Source: Microscilla marina ATCC 23134 (GTDB lineage Bacteria > Bacteroidota > Bacteroidia > Cytophagales > Microscillaceae). Taken from it: a stretch of 64,000 nt of DNA. The notes beneath the pieces are model-generated. The model was given only the letters and a program-made list of their open reading frames with translations, searched no databases and was not told where the DNA came from. Positions 26,517-35,903 of the stretch are shown here, one piece after another (positions within the stretch are counted from its first letter, which is position 1; each line of letters starts with the position of its first letter). Location: assembly GCF_000169175.1 (NCBI RefSeq), contig NZ_AAWS01000008.1, positions 124,001 through 188,000 of the forward strand, read 5' to 3'. The translations under genes and the position numbers were made by a program.

Positions 26517-28676
26517 TTATAATCTAACGCCCAACAATAAAATATCATCTCTTTGCTCAGTATTTTTCATGTGATTTTCCAGATGATCTAATAATGCCTT
26601 TTTTTGTCTGGCGACTGACAATGGTGAAATGTCAAGTAATAGTTGTTTGAGGTATGCTGTCCCTATTTTTCGACGCTGTGCATCGTTTTGGTCAGCATAA
26701 CCATCTGACGATAAATACAACATACTACCTTGGGGCAATTGTAGTTGGTGACCTTCAAAGTTCAAATCTTCACGCCTTTTGCTGCCTATAGATCGTCGGG
26801 TTCCTCTTACCTCGATCAACTCATTGCTTTTGGGAGTGATATAATACAAAGGACGACGCGCACCCGAAAAAGCTACATTCGTGACTTGAGCGTTGTCTGT
26901 AGAGTTAAACATACACATACCCACATCCATACCGCTATTGGTATTGCTTTCTTGTTTTTTGAGTGCATAGCCAAACTTCACATTTAGCTCGCTTAGAATT
27001 TCTTTGGGCTGCATGATTCGTTGAACTTTCACAATATGGTCGAGCAAAGTGTTGGTGATCATACTCATAAATGCTCCTGGTACCCCGTGCCCAGTACAAT
27101 CTACTGCTACCACAAATATGCGTTTGTCAATTCTCTCAATCCAGTAAAAGTCTCCTGACACAATGTCTTTAGGCTGATAAATACAAAAATACTCTTGAAG
27201 AAAAGCATCTACCCTTGAGGCAAAAGGAAGCGTAGCATCTTGTATGTTCTTAGCTGCCTTGATGCTTTGTGTGATCATGGTGTTTTTTTCTGACAAAGAT
27301 TTATTTTGGTTTTCTATAAAGTCACGTTGGCTAATGATTTCTTCCTGTTGTTGGTGTAACTCTTGGTTGAGTTTGCTTAGGTGTAAGTTGGCTTTTTGTT
27401 TTGAACGATAATACCTATACAATACTACGGCAAGCAGTACCATCGCAAAAAAACCACCGCTGATAATAATCAGCCATAAATACTGGGTTTTGAGCTTTTG
27501 CAACTGCATCGCCTTTTCCTGCTTCAGCAATTCGTTTTCATTTTCTTTGCGTTCGGTGTCATACTTTGCCCGCATCTTAGTAAGTAATTTCTTGCCTCGC
27601 TGATCGTATAATTTGGCATTTACTTTTTGATACTTTCTCAGGTAGTTCCAGGCACCCATCATGTTGCCCCTGGCCGAATCGAGCAAAGCCAGGCTTTGGT
27701 AATTATACATGACCAAATCGTTCATCCCTTGTTTTTGGGTAATGTTTAGGGCATTTTTGAGCATTGTGTCTGCTCGGTTCAGGTCTCCCGAACGGACAAA
27801 GAGCTCTCCCAGGTTGGTAAAACTATTGGCAATTTGCCGTTGTGTACCTACTTTTTGTTTGAGCTTGAGCGATTGTAAAGAAAACTCTATAGCCTTGGGG
27901 TATTTTTTTTGGTAGGCGTACAATAAGCCCAGGTTATATAAGGTACTGGCCACTCCTCTTTCCGATTTTTGGGCTTTGTATATTTTCAGGGCTTTGTTAT
28001 AAAAAACTTCGGATTGCTTATATTTCTTGAGCATGCGATAAATGACCCCCTTTCGTCGATAAATAAGGGCAAGGGTCATTGGGTCATTCTGCTGCTCAAA
28101 TGCCTTGATTGCCTTGTCGTAATACTGTAAGGCTTTGCCGAACTGTTGCCTTCCCTTAAACATCCGCCCCAGGCTTATGTATGATTGTGCAATACCCTTG
28201 AGGTTTTGGGTAGAGTCATAAATATCCAGCGCCTTTTGGTAATAAGTTTCCGACTCTTCAAGTTTGCCTTGCTCCGCAAACAATGAACCCAATGATTGAA
28301 AAGCTTTTGCTTTGATCAAAGGATAGGAGGTAGTTTTCATTTTGTCTAGCGCCTGATGGTAATATTTTAACGATTTTTTATAGTTGCTGCGTTCTTGCCA
28401 AAACTTACCTTTTTTTAACAATGCCAATATTTCGTACTTCGATAATTGTTCGTCGTGGGCTATTTCCAGCATTTCTCCCAGAACCGAGTCTGCCTTGTAG
28501 TGTTGTTTGTGGGTTTCGTAGGCGGAGGCTACCTTCAATAAAAACCGGACTTTTTGGGTGTCGGCTTTTAAGCTTAAATACTCTTTTTGTAAGCTATCGG
28601 GGGACATTGATTGTGCCTGAACGCTGGTGTTAGTAGCCAACAATACTAAAATAACTATGACCAGAGCTTCACGCAT
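26517..28676 (-). CDS. TPR sensor with membrane helix and SpoIIE phosphatase domain
   Basis: About 719 residues from ATG 28676 (MREALVIVILVLLATN), giving a cleavable signal sequence. A periplasmic TPR array (~60-370; repeats such as SYISLGRMFKGRQQFGKAL) is followed by one membrane helix (~397-418) and a short coiled coil. The cytoplasmic SpoIIE/PP2C phosphatase (~490-719) has VSGDFYW (~505), VDCTGHGVPGA, SGMDVGMC and a terminal RDD. The arrangement suggests that periplasmic ligand or protein binding controls dephosphorylation of a cytoplasmic serine-phosphoprotein. An upstream in-frame TTG would add 25 residues that destroy the signal peptide. The partner is unknown. Confidence 0.9.
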   Translation of the reverse strand: MREALVIVILVLLATNTSVQAQSMSPDSLQKEYLSLKADTQKVRFLLKVASAYETHKQHYKADSVLGEMLEIAHDEQLSKYEILALLKKGKFWQERSNYKKSLKYYHQALDKMKTTSYPLIKAKAFQSLGSLFAEQGKLEESETYYQKALDIYDSTQNLKGIAQSYISLGRMFKGRQQFGKALQYYDKAIKAFEQQNDPMTLALIYRRKGVIYRMLKKYKQSEVFYNKALKIYKAQKSERGVASTLYNLGLLYAYQKKYPKAIEFSLQSLKLKQKVGTQRQIANSFTNLGELFVRSGDLNRADTMLKNALNITQKQGMNDLVMYNYQSLALLDSARGNMMGAWNYLRKYQKVNAKLYDQRGKKLLTKMRAKYDTERKENENELLKQEKAMQLQKLKTQYLWLIIISGGFFAMVLLAVVLYRYYRSKQKANLHLSKLNQELHQQQEEIISQRDFIENQNKSLSEKNTMITQSIKAAKNIQDATLPFASRVDAFLQEYFCIYQPKDIVSGDFYWIERIDKRIFVVAVDCTGHGVPGAFMSMITNTLLDHIVKVQRIMQPKEILSELNVKFGYALKKQESNTNSGMDVGMCMFNSTDNAQVTNVAFSGARRPLYYITPKSNELIEVRGTRRSIGSKRREDLNFEGHQLQLPQGSMLYLSSDGYADQNDAQRRKIGTAYLKQLLLDISPLSVARQKKALLDHLENHMKNTEQRDDILLLGVRL

Positions 28677-28782
28677 TTTAATCAATTTTTTGTATGGATG
28701 AGTTTGTACTTGTACTGCAAGTATTAAGCAATGCTTGATGTTGTAAAGCATTTGTTTAACATTTTTGTTGCCAATTTCTTTT

Positions 28783-28790
28783 CAAAAGTA
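28783..28790 (-). promoter_or_regulatory. Putative -7 box (TACTTTTG) of the TPR-SpoIIE gene
   Basis: Read on the minus strand, TACTTTTG matches TAnnTTTG about 107 bp before the chosen start codon. A -33 TTG is not clear. Confidence 0.35.
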
Positions 28791-28952
28791 TTTGAATAAC
28801 CTTTGCGTGATTTTGTTGATAATATTCGGGATTTGAATAATCCTCACTTTTTCTTACCAAAAGTTAATTTATAAAAAAGAGTCAGTGAATACATTACAGG
28901 CGTTAAAGATTGTGCTTATTAAAATAGTAAAACCACAAAAAAAATACTTATC

Positions 28953-29336
28953 ATGGAATATAAAAACTTTAAATTTGGAACGCGATCCAGCAAAGTACAG
29001 GCACATCGCGACACCATTAGTGCCGAAGAGTTTCAAAGCCGCCTTAATTTTTATAAAAAAAAATACGAAGCTGAGCAAAAAGCCAGAAACGAAGCGTTAT
29101 TAAACAATCATCAAGAACAAACTACGCCCTTGGTTGAGTTGAACCAATCAGACACCGAGGAGACTACCATACCGCTTGAAACAGATGAAGCACAAAACGA
29201 AGAAGCTCCTTTAGAAGTAGACCGCTTGTTTTTGCAACGAAACGATCAAGCCGAAGGCTTGCTAAATAACGAAGGTTATGTACCTGCGCCTGAGAAACTA
29301 TATACCTCTGCTCAAGGTAAACAACCACGACATTGA
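28953..29336 (+). CDS. Small acidic hypothetical protein
   Basis: A 127-residue hydrophilic protein beginning MEYKNFKFGTRSS. The first ~55 residues are basic and helical (FQSRLNFYKKKYEAEQKA). The rest is acidic, glutamate-rich and probably disordered (DTEETTIPLETDEAQNEEAP). No membrane segment or signal peptide is present. I do not recognise the family. It stands between the divergent TPR-SpoIIE gene and the convergent S41 peptidase gene. The clear ATG and codon use like its neighbours support a real gene. Confidence 0.6.
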   Translation: MEYKNFKFGTRSSKVQAHRDTISAEEFQSRLNFYKKKYEAEQKARNEALLNNHQEQTTPLVELNQSDTEETTIPLETDEAQNEEAPLEVDRLFLQRNDQAEGLLNNEGYVPAPEKLYTSAQGKQPRH

Positions 29337-29373
29337 GATAAATAATTTGCCGTTAAAGTGCAGGAAAAAGTGA

Positions 29374-30987
29374 TCACTCTTCCTCTTTTTTTCTTATCAT
29401 TTCCAGTACATATTCCATTTCAGTATCTACCCCTTTCAATATATCACCTATTTTAGGCTGTAATTCATAGTCTGGCATAATTCCATGTCCCTCAGTTTTA
29501 TAATCCGACGCAATGGCGTTGCTGTATTTAATCAAAGGAATTTTAAGACGCATTTTGGTATGAGGCAGGTTTACATAGCAGATACGCCCCGCAGTACACC
29601 CCTTGTAACCTCCACCTGTTTCTTCTCCTATAAAAACCCCTCGTTTATTGGCATGCACCAAAGATGCAAACTGTGTAGTGGCCGAAAAGCTACGCCCATT
29701 AATTAATATATACAGGGTACGCTTGTAGTTGTATTTGCTGGGCTTGTGGGTTTTGAGGTTGTAGTGTAGCTTATTGGAAACATAATACCCTGAGTCGGTT
29801 TTTACCAATAGTTTATTGTTGACCATACGACTTCGGTAAGAGTTAACATATCGCATAAAAGAGAAAGGACGATTAGTAGCTACTTTCTCGTAGTGGAAAT
29901 ATTTAAACCTGCGTTTTGTAAGGTATGAGTAAAGTAAAATACCATTCCGAACTGTTCCCCCGCTATTTTCGCGTAAATCTAGTATCAAGTGTCTGACCCT
30001 TTTTTTGCGGATGGTGCGAAAGACGTTGCGTATGTATTGGCTAAAACTAAAACCTTGCTTACGCAGGGTATTGTTCTGAAAAGATTTGATTTTGAGTACG
30101 GCTACTCTGGCGCGTTTGAGAGGATGATCGGTAGCTGGGCGGGTATTGTCTGCGCTTTCATCGTCTTGACCACCTATCATTTTGAACTGAAGGGCAGGTG
30201 CTTCGCTTTGTCTCTGCTTACGTACCGATTTTCGGTACGCTTTACGGGAGATAGAGGCAAGCTGATAGTGGACAAGTTGTTTGCTTTGGGTTTCAACACA
30301 CTGGATGCTGAACGTATCTACCTTGGCGTTGATATAATAAGGATATAGCAAGGGAAAATCCTGATCGAGAATCCGGTATTTGTAAGTAGTATTAAATCCA
30401 TCGGAGGGAGTATAACTAAAGAGTTTATTGATGACTTTATGTATAGGTTGTCCGTTGATATGTGCTACCTGTAGTCCTAACCGTACGGTAGAGTCCTGGC
30501 TATGGTTTTTATGAATGTAGGCTTTGCCATCGATAAACTTAAGATGCAACGGAAAGTAGTTGATTTTTTTACGGAAGTGATTTCTAAATTTGACTGAGGT
30601 ATATAGTTGAGTATGCCCACAGTTGATTTGTACAGCCAGAGGGCGCACCAAACGGTAAAACTCTAACTCGGTCATGGGGTGAGTAATGTGTTTTTTGAGG
30701 CTATCATATTTTTTTGTAAATGCGGCTTTGCTGGTATACCAATAAAATCCTGGATGCGCTTCTTTAAAAGCATTGAACAAGATGTCGAAATCGGTTTTTA
30801 ATTGTTTTACCGAGTATTTTCGGCTGGCTTTGAATCCAATAATTCGTTTTTTGGCAGAAGCTGCTACTTTATCGCTTGTTTTTACCTTTGCCTGAGCAAT
30901 ACCCGAAGTGTAAAAAAAGAGTAAAAGGCTACTTACAAAAAATGAGGTGTACAGCGAGATGTTTTGTCGATTTACATGGTTTCTCAT
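29374..30987 (-). CDS. S41-family (C-terminal processing-like) peptidase
   Basis: A 537-residue exported protein. A hydrophobic segment at residues ~12-32 is a signal peptide or anchor. A helical cap region follows (KTDFDILFNAFKEAHPGFYWY, typical of Bacteroidota S41 enzymes). The catalytic S41 domain has LILDLRENSGGTVRNG, then NGRSFSATTQFASLV (the nucleophile serine is in FSATT) and GEETGGGYKG. There is a PDZ-like segment around LGLQVAHINGQP. It likely cleaves periplasmic proteins or peptides. It is transcribed alone on the minus strand and ends in a short acidic tail. Confidence 0.88.
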   Translation of the reverse strand: MRNHVNRQNISLYTSFFVSSLLLFFYTSGIAQAKVKTSDKVAASAKKRIIGFKASRKYSVKQLKTDFDILFNAFKEAHPGFYWYTSKAAFTKKYDSLKKHITHPMTELEFYRLVRPLAVQINCGHTQLYTSVKFRNHFRKKINYFPLHLKFIDGKAYIHKNHSQDSTVRLGLQVAHINGQPIHKVINKLFSYTPSDGFNTTYKYRILDQDFPLLYPYYINAKVDTFSIQCVETQSKQLVHYQLASISRKAYRKSVRKQRQSEAPALQFKMIGGQDDESADNTRPATDHPLKRARVAVLKIKSFQNNTLRKQGFSFSQYIRNVFRTIRKKRVRHLILDLRENSGGTVRNGILLYSYLTKRRFKYFHYEKVATNRPFSFMRYVNSYRSRMVNNKLLVKTDSGYYVSNKLHYNLKTHKPSKYNYKRTLYILINGRSFSATTQFASLVHANKRGVFIGEETGGGYKGCTAGRICYVNLPHTKMRLKIPLIKYSNAIASDYKTEGHGIMPDYELQPKIGDILKGVDTEMEYVLEMIRKKEEE

Positions 30988-31030
30988 GAATTTTTAGACG
31001 AATGTTTTTTGAATATTGTTTTTATCAAAA

Positions 31031-31061
31031 TAAAAAATCCATTTGCGCTATGCAAATGGAT
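31031..31061 (-). terminator. Intrinsic terminator downstream of the MksE-like gene
   Basis: ATCCATTTGC and GCAAATGGAT form a perfect 10-bp stem with a 5-base loop (31037-31061). On the minus strand it is followed by TTTTTTA, a textbook rho-independent terminator for the aspartate kinase/MksE unit. Confidence 0.85.
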
Positions 31062-31134
31062 CGTTGTCTAAAAAAAGAGAATGATACCAATGTGTGGCTT
31101 TGAACCATTATGTTTTATAAAAAAACGCCCAACT

Positions 31135-31704
31135 TTATACCTCTTCTTCTTCCTCCTCATAGTCGATGTCAATACTCTTGACAATGTTTTGTAAATAGTT
31201 GTATGCCGACAACACCCTATAGTCGCGACGTTCTTCGTCTTCGCATTCAAAAAAGCCCTCTTTGGTCATTTTGCGCACGAGATGGCTTACTCTTTCATAA
31301 TAACTTGAGTTTTCAGAAATGTCACGGGTTACTTCAAATAATTGTTGTTGTAGGTTGGTATCTACCTTACTTTTTTGCTCAATGTCGGTCATGCTAAACT
31401 GGTAACCCTCACCAAAACTATTGTCAAAATCGGCAAAGAAGGCTAAAATATCAATGTACTTATAAAAAGTTTCTATTTTACGCTCTAGTATATAGTTAGC
31501 TTCTTCCTTCGAAAAATAGTAATAGTTATTTCCTGCCTCAAGAGTAAAACCAATGGCACCAAAATAATCAAATATCTCTTCAAAGTGCTCTTCTATTTGA
31601 TTAAACAACTGTCGATGGCGGTATACCTTGCTGTTGGCGCTGATAAAGTTGCCCCGGCTCAGCAAGTCAAATATTTCTTTGAGAAAAGGAGTAATTTCTT
31701 TCAT
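31135..31704 (-). CDS. MksE-like condensin accessory subunit
   Basis: A 189-residue protein resembling bacterial MksE, the winged-helix kleisin partner of MukB/MksB-type condensins: KEIFDLLSRGNFISANS near the N-terminus, then FDYFGAIGFTLEAGNNYYYFSKEEA, FADFDNSFGEGYQFS and a GFFECEDEE...DYRVLSAYNYLQ C-terminal part. The tail is a run of acidic residues. In known systems MksE sits beside mksF and mksB, but no partner gene occurs nearby. Its ATG overlaps the aspartate kinase stop by four bases (ATGA, 31701-31704), so it is translationally coupled to that gene, and a terminator follows. The assignment comes from remembered family pattern and needs a profile search. Confidence 0.6.
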   Translation of the reverse strand: MKEITPFLKEIFDLLSRGNFISANSKVYRHRQLFNQIEEHFEEIFDYFGAIGFTLEAGNNYYYFSKEEANYILERKIETFYKYIDILAFFADFDNSFGEGYQFSMTDIEQKSKVDTNLQQQLFEVTRDISENSSYYERVSHLVRKMTKEGFFECEDEERRDYRVLSAYNYLQNIVKSIDIDYEEEEEEV

Positions 31705-32984
31705 TTGTTTCCATTAAGTTGTGCCTCTACCACTGCCTGGTACACATTGCCATTACGTTCTTCCAAAAGTACTGTCCAGCCCTGGGTAGATGACTTGATA
31801 GTGGCAAGGTCATAATTTTTGATAGTGACCAATTGTAAATCAGTATGAGTACTGATGTGGTACTGTTGATCAAAAACTGCAATAAATTTTTTGGTACGAT
31901 GAGGGCGACCACTCACACATATTTCACATCCCAGCGCCGATTTATGGATAAAATGCCCCTCTATATGAAAAGCCTGCAAGCCTTGCAGCACCTCAATTAA
32001 ACGTTGATTGGTCATAAAATTTGCCCCTTTTACTTTCAGCTTAATCAAGGTTTGGTTTTCTTTAAATATAATGGCCGGAATCATTTTTTCTACCTCAGTA
32101 TGGCTTATGCAAGTACCTGTTTGCTTAGGATAAACGAACGACCTGACATACAAGGGAATGTCTTTTTTCATTAAAGGAATGATGGTCTTGGGGTGAATCA
32201 CCTTTGCTCCGTACTGGGTCATTTCGGCTGCTTCCCAATACGATAAATAAGCATATTTTTGAGCATTGGCTACTATTTTAGGATCTGCGTTCAATATTCC
32301 ATTCACGTCTTTCCAGATAGTAAGTGAGGTGGCTTGCAGGCTGGTAGCAAAAATAGCCCCGGTAAAATCAGACCCTTCGCGCCCCAATGTAGTGGTTTTA
32401 TTGCCTACTGTACCAGCTATAAACCCTTGGGTGATCACCTGCCCCTGAGCAAGCATAGGCAACACCTTTTGTCTAATTTGTGATTCAGTAATTTCCCAAT
32501 CTATTTGTGCATCACGCCACTTGGCATCGGTATACAATACCTGGCGGGCGTCCAACCATTGGCAGGCGAGCCCTTCTTGTTGCAAGTACTTGCTAATCAG
32601 TTGGGTAGAAATAATTTCACCATAAGAAATTACCTGGTCATAGGCTTCATCATACGACACCGTGTGGTGGCTAACGCTGCTTAATTGCTGCTTTAATTCT
32701 GCGAACAGGTTTTCGAGCAACGAAAAAATACTATCTTTGCGATCTGTAAATAAATTTTGGGCAATGTCCCAATGGTATTGTCTGATGTTTTCAAGCGTTG
32801 CCTGATAGTCTTGCTGCTCCCAGTGAAGACTAAAAAGTTGTTCCAGTGCATTGGTTGTTTTACCCATCGCCGAAATAACAATCACCAAACGTTGGTCGGC
32901 AGCCTGTTGCTTTAATATATGCAGCATATTTTTTACCGACCGGGCATCTTTAACTGATGCACCACCAAATTTGAAAACTTTCAT
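31701..32984 (-). CDS. Aspartate kinase
   Basis: A 427-residue aspartokinase from ATG 32984 (MKVFKFGGASV). KFGGASV is the phosphate-binding signature. GREGSDFTGAIFA and KDVNGILNADPKIV contribute to the aspartate and ATP sites, and the C-terminal ~130 residues form ACT-like regulatory domains. It phosphorylates L-aspartate, the first step to lysine, methionine and threonine. It is monofunctional, with no homoserine dehydrogenase domain. It heads a two-gene minus-strand unit with the MksE-like gene and is divergent from fbp. Which feedback-regulated isoform it is cannot be read from sequence. Confidence 0.93.
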   Translation of the reverse strand: MKVFKFGGASVKDARSVKNMLHILKQQAADQRLVIVISAMGKTTNALEQLFSLHWEQQDYQATLENIRQYHWDIAQNLFTDRKDSIFSLLENLFAELKQQLSSVSHHTVSYDEAYDQVISYGEIISTQLISKYLQQEGLACQWLDARQVLYTDAKWRDAQIDWEITESQIRQKVLPMLAQGQVITQGFIAGTVGNKTTTLGREGSDFTGAIFATSLQATSLTIWKDVNGILNADPKIVANAQKYAYLSYWEAAEMTQYGAKVIHPKTIIPLMKKDIPLYVRSFVYPKQTGTCISHTEVEKMIPAIIFKENQTLIKLKVKGANFMTNQRLIEVLQGLQAFHIEGHFIHKSALGCEICVSGRPHRTKKFIAVFDQQYHISTHTDLQLVTIKNYDLATIKSSTQGWTVLLEERNGNVYQAVVEAQLNGNK

Positions 32985-33146
32985 AAACAACCAAATTATT
33001 CAGTAAATACAAGAAGTTGAAGGAGTGTGCTACTTGTGTTTGCTGGCTTCCCATTGATGGGAAAGTATACAAAGCGCATACACTTAATTTCGATTAAGTT
33101 TCAATACTAGATATATCTATGGTCTTATACAAAAAATGATGAAGCA

Positions 33147-34157
33147 ATGAGCGAAAAATTATCTTTACCCATTGGTACTACTCTTAGTCGGTTTATCAGG
33201 GAGCGACAAGAGCAGTTTACTTATGCAAGTGGGGAGCTGTCGCAACTACTGAGGGATATTTCGGTGGCAGCCAAAGTAGTAAACCGTGAGGTAAACCGTG
33301 CCGGGTTGACCAATATATTGGGTAAACATGGGGCTCAGAATGTACAAGGTGAAGAACAACAAAAGCTGGATGTAATAGCCAATAATTTATTTATAAAATC
33401 TTTGAGTAACGGAGGAGAGGTTTGCGCCATTATTTCGGAAGAGGATGAAAATATAACTGATACCCAAAACCCGCATGGCAAATATGTCATTGCAATGGAC
33501 CCATTAGATGGTTCCTCTAACATAGATGTCAATGTATCTATAGGCACCATTTTTTCCATTTATCGACGACAGTCTCCGGTAGGTTCGCCGGTACAGGAAT
33601 CAGATATTTTCCAGAAAGGCACCGAACAGGTAGGAGCTGGCTATACACTTTATGGTTCGTCTACTATGTTGGTATACACCACAGGTCATGGGGTCAACGG
33701 CTTTACTCTTGAGCCCTCATTGGGCGAGTTCTTATTGTCACACCCTGATATGAAGATTCCCACCAAGGGCAAAATATTTTCTATCAACGAAGGGTCAGCC
33801 GTAGACTTTGGCCAAGCAGTGAAAAATTATGTCAGTGATTGTAAAAAGAACAAGTTCAAAGGACGTTACATTGGTTCTTTGGTGGCAGACTTTCACCGCA
33901 ACTTGCTCAAGGGAGGCATTTATGTTTATCCATCTACCAAAAGTGCTCCCAATGGCAAGCTCCGCTTGTTGTATGAGTGCAACGCACTGGCTTTTATAGC
34001 AGAGCAGGCAGGAGGAAAGTCGTCAAATGGTATACAGCGTACCCTAGAGATAGAGCCTACCGAACTTCACCAGCGTTGTCCACTATACATTGGTTCAAAA
34101 GAAATGGTAGAACGGGCTGAGTCTTTTATTATGGCAGGCGAAAATGTAGAGAAATAG
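33147..34157 (+). CDS. fbp: Class I fructose-1,6-bisphosphatase
   Basis: A 336-residue enzyme of normal length that removes the 1-phosphate from fructose 1,6-bisphosphate in gluconeogenesis. Motifs: AIISEEDE (metal-binding acids), [23 protein letters not shown] (active-site signature), [33 protein letters not shown] and GGIYVYPS. It is cytoplasmic. ATG 33147 is the natural start. It is divergent from aspartate kinase and followed 13 bp after its stop by a 12-bp-stem hairpin. Confidence 0.96.
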   Translation: MSEKLSLPIGTTLSRFIRERQEQFTYASGELSQLLRDISVAAKVVNREVNRAGLTNILGKHGAQNVQGEEQQKLDVIANNLFIKSLSNGGEVCAIISEEDENITDTQNPHGKYVIAMDPLDGSSNIDVNVSIGTIFSIYRRQSPVGSPVQESDIFQKGTEQVGAGYTLYGSSTMLVYTTGHGVNGFTLEPSLGEFLLSHPDMKIPTKGKIFSINEGSAVDFGQAVKNYVSDCKKNKFKGRYIGSLVADFHRNLLKGGIYVYPSTKSAPNGKLRLLYECNALAFIAEQAGGKSSNGIQRTLEIEPTELHQRCPLYIGSKEMVERAESFIMAGENVEK

Positions 34158-34170
34158 TAAAACTCTAAGC

Positions 34171-34215
34171 GACAGCCTCAAGGTACAGGCGACAAGCCAC
34201 AAGCTTGAGGCTGTC
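34171..34215 (+). terminator. Hairpin downstream of fbp, containing family A sequence
   Basis: GACAGCCTCAAG (34171-34182) and CTTGAGGCTGTC (34204-34215) are perfectly complementary. The loop holds a family-A repeat core, and TTATA follows. It looks like a terminator built from a dispersed repeat. Confidence 0.65.
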
Positions 34216-34315
34216 TTATAAACAGCCAAGTGTTTTTTAAAGTTGAAATAGGATTGATGGTGATTACAGTTAGTTACTCTACTGACTCTTGACCCGCTTG
34301 AGACTTGTCGCTTGA

Positions 34316-34347
34316 AGCACCGATATGCATCAGTATCTAAAGATTTG
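34316..34347 (+). repeat. Family A extended repeat copy
   Basis: Matches 8452-8483 at 25 of 32 positions and is immediately preceded by GACTTGTCGCTTGA, the inverse of the CAAGCGACAAG core. Confidence 0.55.
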
Positions 34348-34638
34348 AGCCTCTCAAAAGGGTAATAAAAAAGAGCCATACCAACCATTACCAGTTTTAC
34401 TGGGTAAAGGATATTGGTAATGGCTCATCCCTCTTATCTTGCCTGATGTTTTTTTTAGTGATCTTTCATAAATAATTTGAGCCATTAAAGTGTATCTATT
34501 GCCCTCATTCTTCTCAAAAAAAAAGCTCCATAGCTTTGGCTATGCACCGTTTTTTTTGAATCGTCTGAGAACAATATATTTTCTTAAATTGGCACATCTT
34601 ATTTTTTCCAGATCACTTAGTACTTGCTCAACGGATTA

Positions 34639-35808
34639 TTATTTAAAAGGGTCAGCAAACTTTTCATCATTGATAAAAGTGTTGTCTGTCAGGGTATTGA
34701 GAAAAGCTATCACAGCGGTTTTTTCGGCTGCAGTCAGGTTTAACTTTTTTGCCTGATTGGTTCCTGGTGCTTTCAAGCGGTTGTCTAAAGCCGGATGTGC
34801 TTTTACTCCACTGTTGTAATGCTCTATGACCTGTTCAAGCGTCGTAAAACGTCCATCGTGCATATAAGGAGCAGTAAGTGCTACATTGCGTAACGATGGC
34901 ACTTTAAATTTACCCTCATCGGTAGCAAGCCCAGTTACTCCAGCCAACCCTTTGTCGGTAGTGGTGGCATCCAGCCCATTGTTGAGCGCTTCCCGACCTA
35001 TAAATAAATCGGTACTATGGCATCCGGCACAACCTCCTCTGGCAGGATCGCTAAACACCTGGCGGCCAAGGTTTTCTTCAGTGGTAAGTCCGGTAAGGTT
35101 GGCTCCTGGATTAGTAGGCCCATTTTGTCCATTGAGTGCTTCATCGTATTTCGATTGATAAGATACCATCGAACGTATAAATTGGGCAAGCGATTTGGAA
35201 ATTCTTTCGGTAGTGACTGTAGTATCGCCATAAGTTTGACGAAACAATACTTTGTAATAGTCTAGTGCCTGAAGTTTGGGTACAAGGTTTTCGAGGGTCA
35301 TTCCCATCTCTATTTGGTCTTGAATAGGCATCAATACCTGATCTTCTAAAGTAGCGGCGCGCTCATCCCAGAAAAACTTGCCATTTTCATAAAACAATGC
35401 ATTGGCAAGGCTCATTGAGTGTCGCCCGGTTTTACCTCCTTCGAAGCCATCGCTAAACTGGGCTGGGTCGGTAAAACTTTTGCTTTGCAAATGACAAGAC
35501 CCACAGGCAATGGTATTATTAGCCGACAGGTTTTTGTCGTAAAACAATACCCGCCCCAGGGTAGAGCCCAGGTCAGTTACTGGGTTGGTACTAGGGGTGT
35601 TATTGGCATCTTGCACAGGGCGTACCTGAAAATGGTTTGGGAGAGTAATGTTGGAGTAATTGTATGGCTCGGAAGGCAAATTCAATGTTTTTGCCAATAC
35701 CTCTGTGTCCGAAGTATTACTCTGAGGGTCTGTGGTTGATTCTGTTTTGGTGCAAGACGCCAGTAAGCATAAACAGGCAAAGGCTATAATATAATTGGGG
35801 TATTTCAT
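34639..35808 (-). CDS. Di-haem cytochrome c peroxidase / MauG-family lipoprotein
   Basis: A 389-residue protein from ATG 35808, whose N-terminus (MKYPNYIIAFACLCLLASC) is a signal peptide ending in an LASC lipobox. That predicts an outer- or inner-membrane lipoprotein facing the periplasm. Two CxxCH haem sites are visible: IACGSCHLQSKSF and GGCAGCHSTD. NIALTAPYMHDGRF-like sequence near the C-terminus is typical of bacterial cytochrome c peroxidase and MauG proteins. It likely reduces hydrogen peroxide or oxidises a partner using two c-haems. Its upstream region contains a long inverted repeat (35849-35890). Confidence 0.9.
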   Translation of the reverse strand: MKYPNYIIAFACLCLLASCTKTESTTDPQSNTSDTEVLAKTLNLPSEPYNYSNITLPNHFQVRPVQDANNTPSTNPVTDLGSTLGRVLFYDKNLSANNTIACGSCHLQSKSFTDPAQFSDGFEGGKTGRHSMSLANALFYENGKFFWDERAATLEDQVLMPIQDQIEMGMTLENLVPKLQALDYYKVLFRQTYGDTTVTTERISKSLAQFIRSMVSYQSKYDEALNGQNGPTNPGANLTGLTTEENLGRQVFSDPARGGCAGCHSTDLFIGREALNNGLDATTTDKGLAGVTGLATDEGKFKVPSLRNVALTAPYMHDGRFTTLEQVIEHYNSGVKAHPALDNRLKAPGTNQAKKLNLTAAEKTAVIAFLNTLTDNTFINDEKFADPFK

Positions 35809-35848
35809 AAAAAAACGATCAAAAAAATAAGAAATAAATGGTAAATGA

Positions 35849-35890
35849 TACATTGTTATAAGCCCTTAAGCAGTGGCTTGTAACAATGTA
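35849..35890. promoter_or_regulatory. Inverted repeat upstream of the peroxidase gene
   Basis: TACATTGTTATAAGCC (35849-35864) pairs with GGCTTGTAACAATGTA (35875-35890), 16 bp with one G-U pair. An outer AAAAAACGATCAA / TTGATCGTTTTTT pair flanks it. It lies 41-82 bp before the peroxidase start codon, so it could be an operator or leader structure. Confidence 0.5.
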
Positions 35891-35903
35891 TTGATCGTTT
35901 TTT

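Larger units (their letters stand above)
34158..34638. other. Intergenic region, 481 bp, between convergent genes
   Basis: No credible gene. It holds two family-A stretches (34182-34203 and 34316-34347), a second imperfect hairpin (CCATTACC / GGTAATGG plus GAGCC / GGCTC, about 34374-34427) and a short family-B relative at 34531-34544. Confidence 0.65.
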
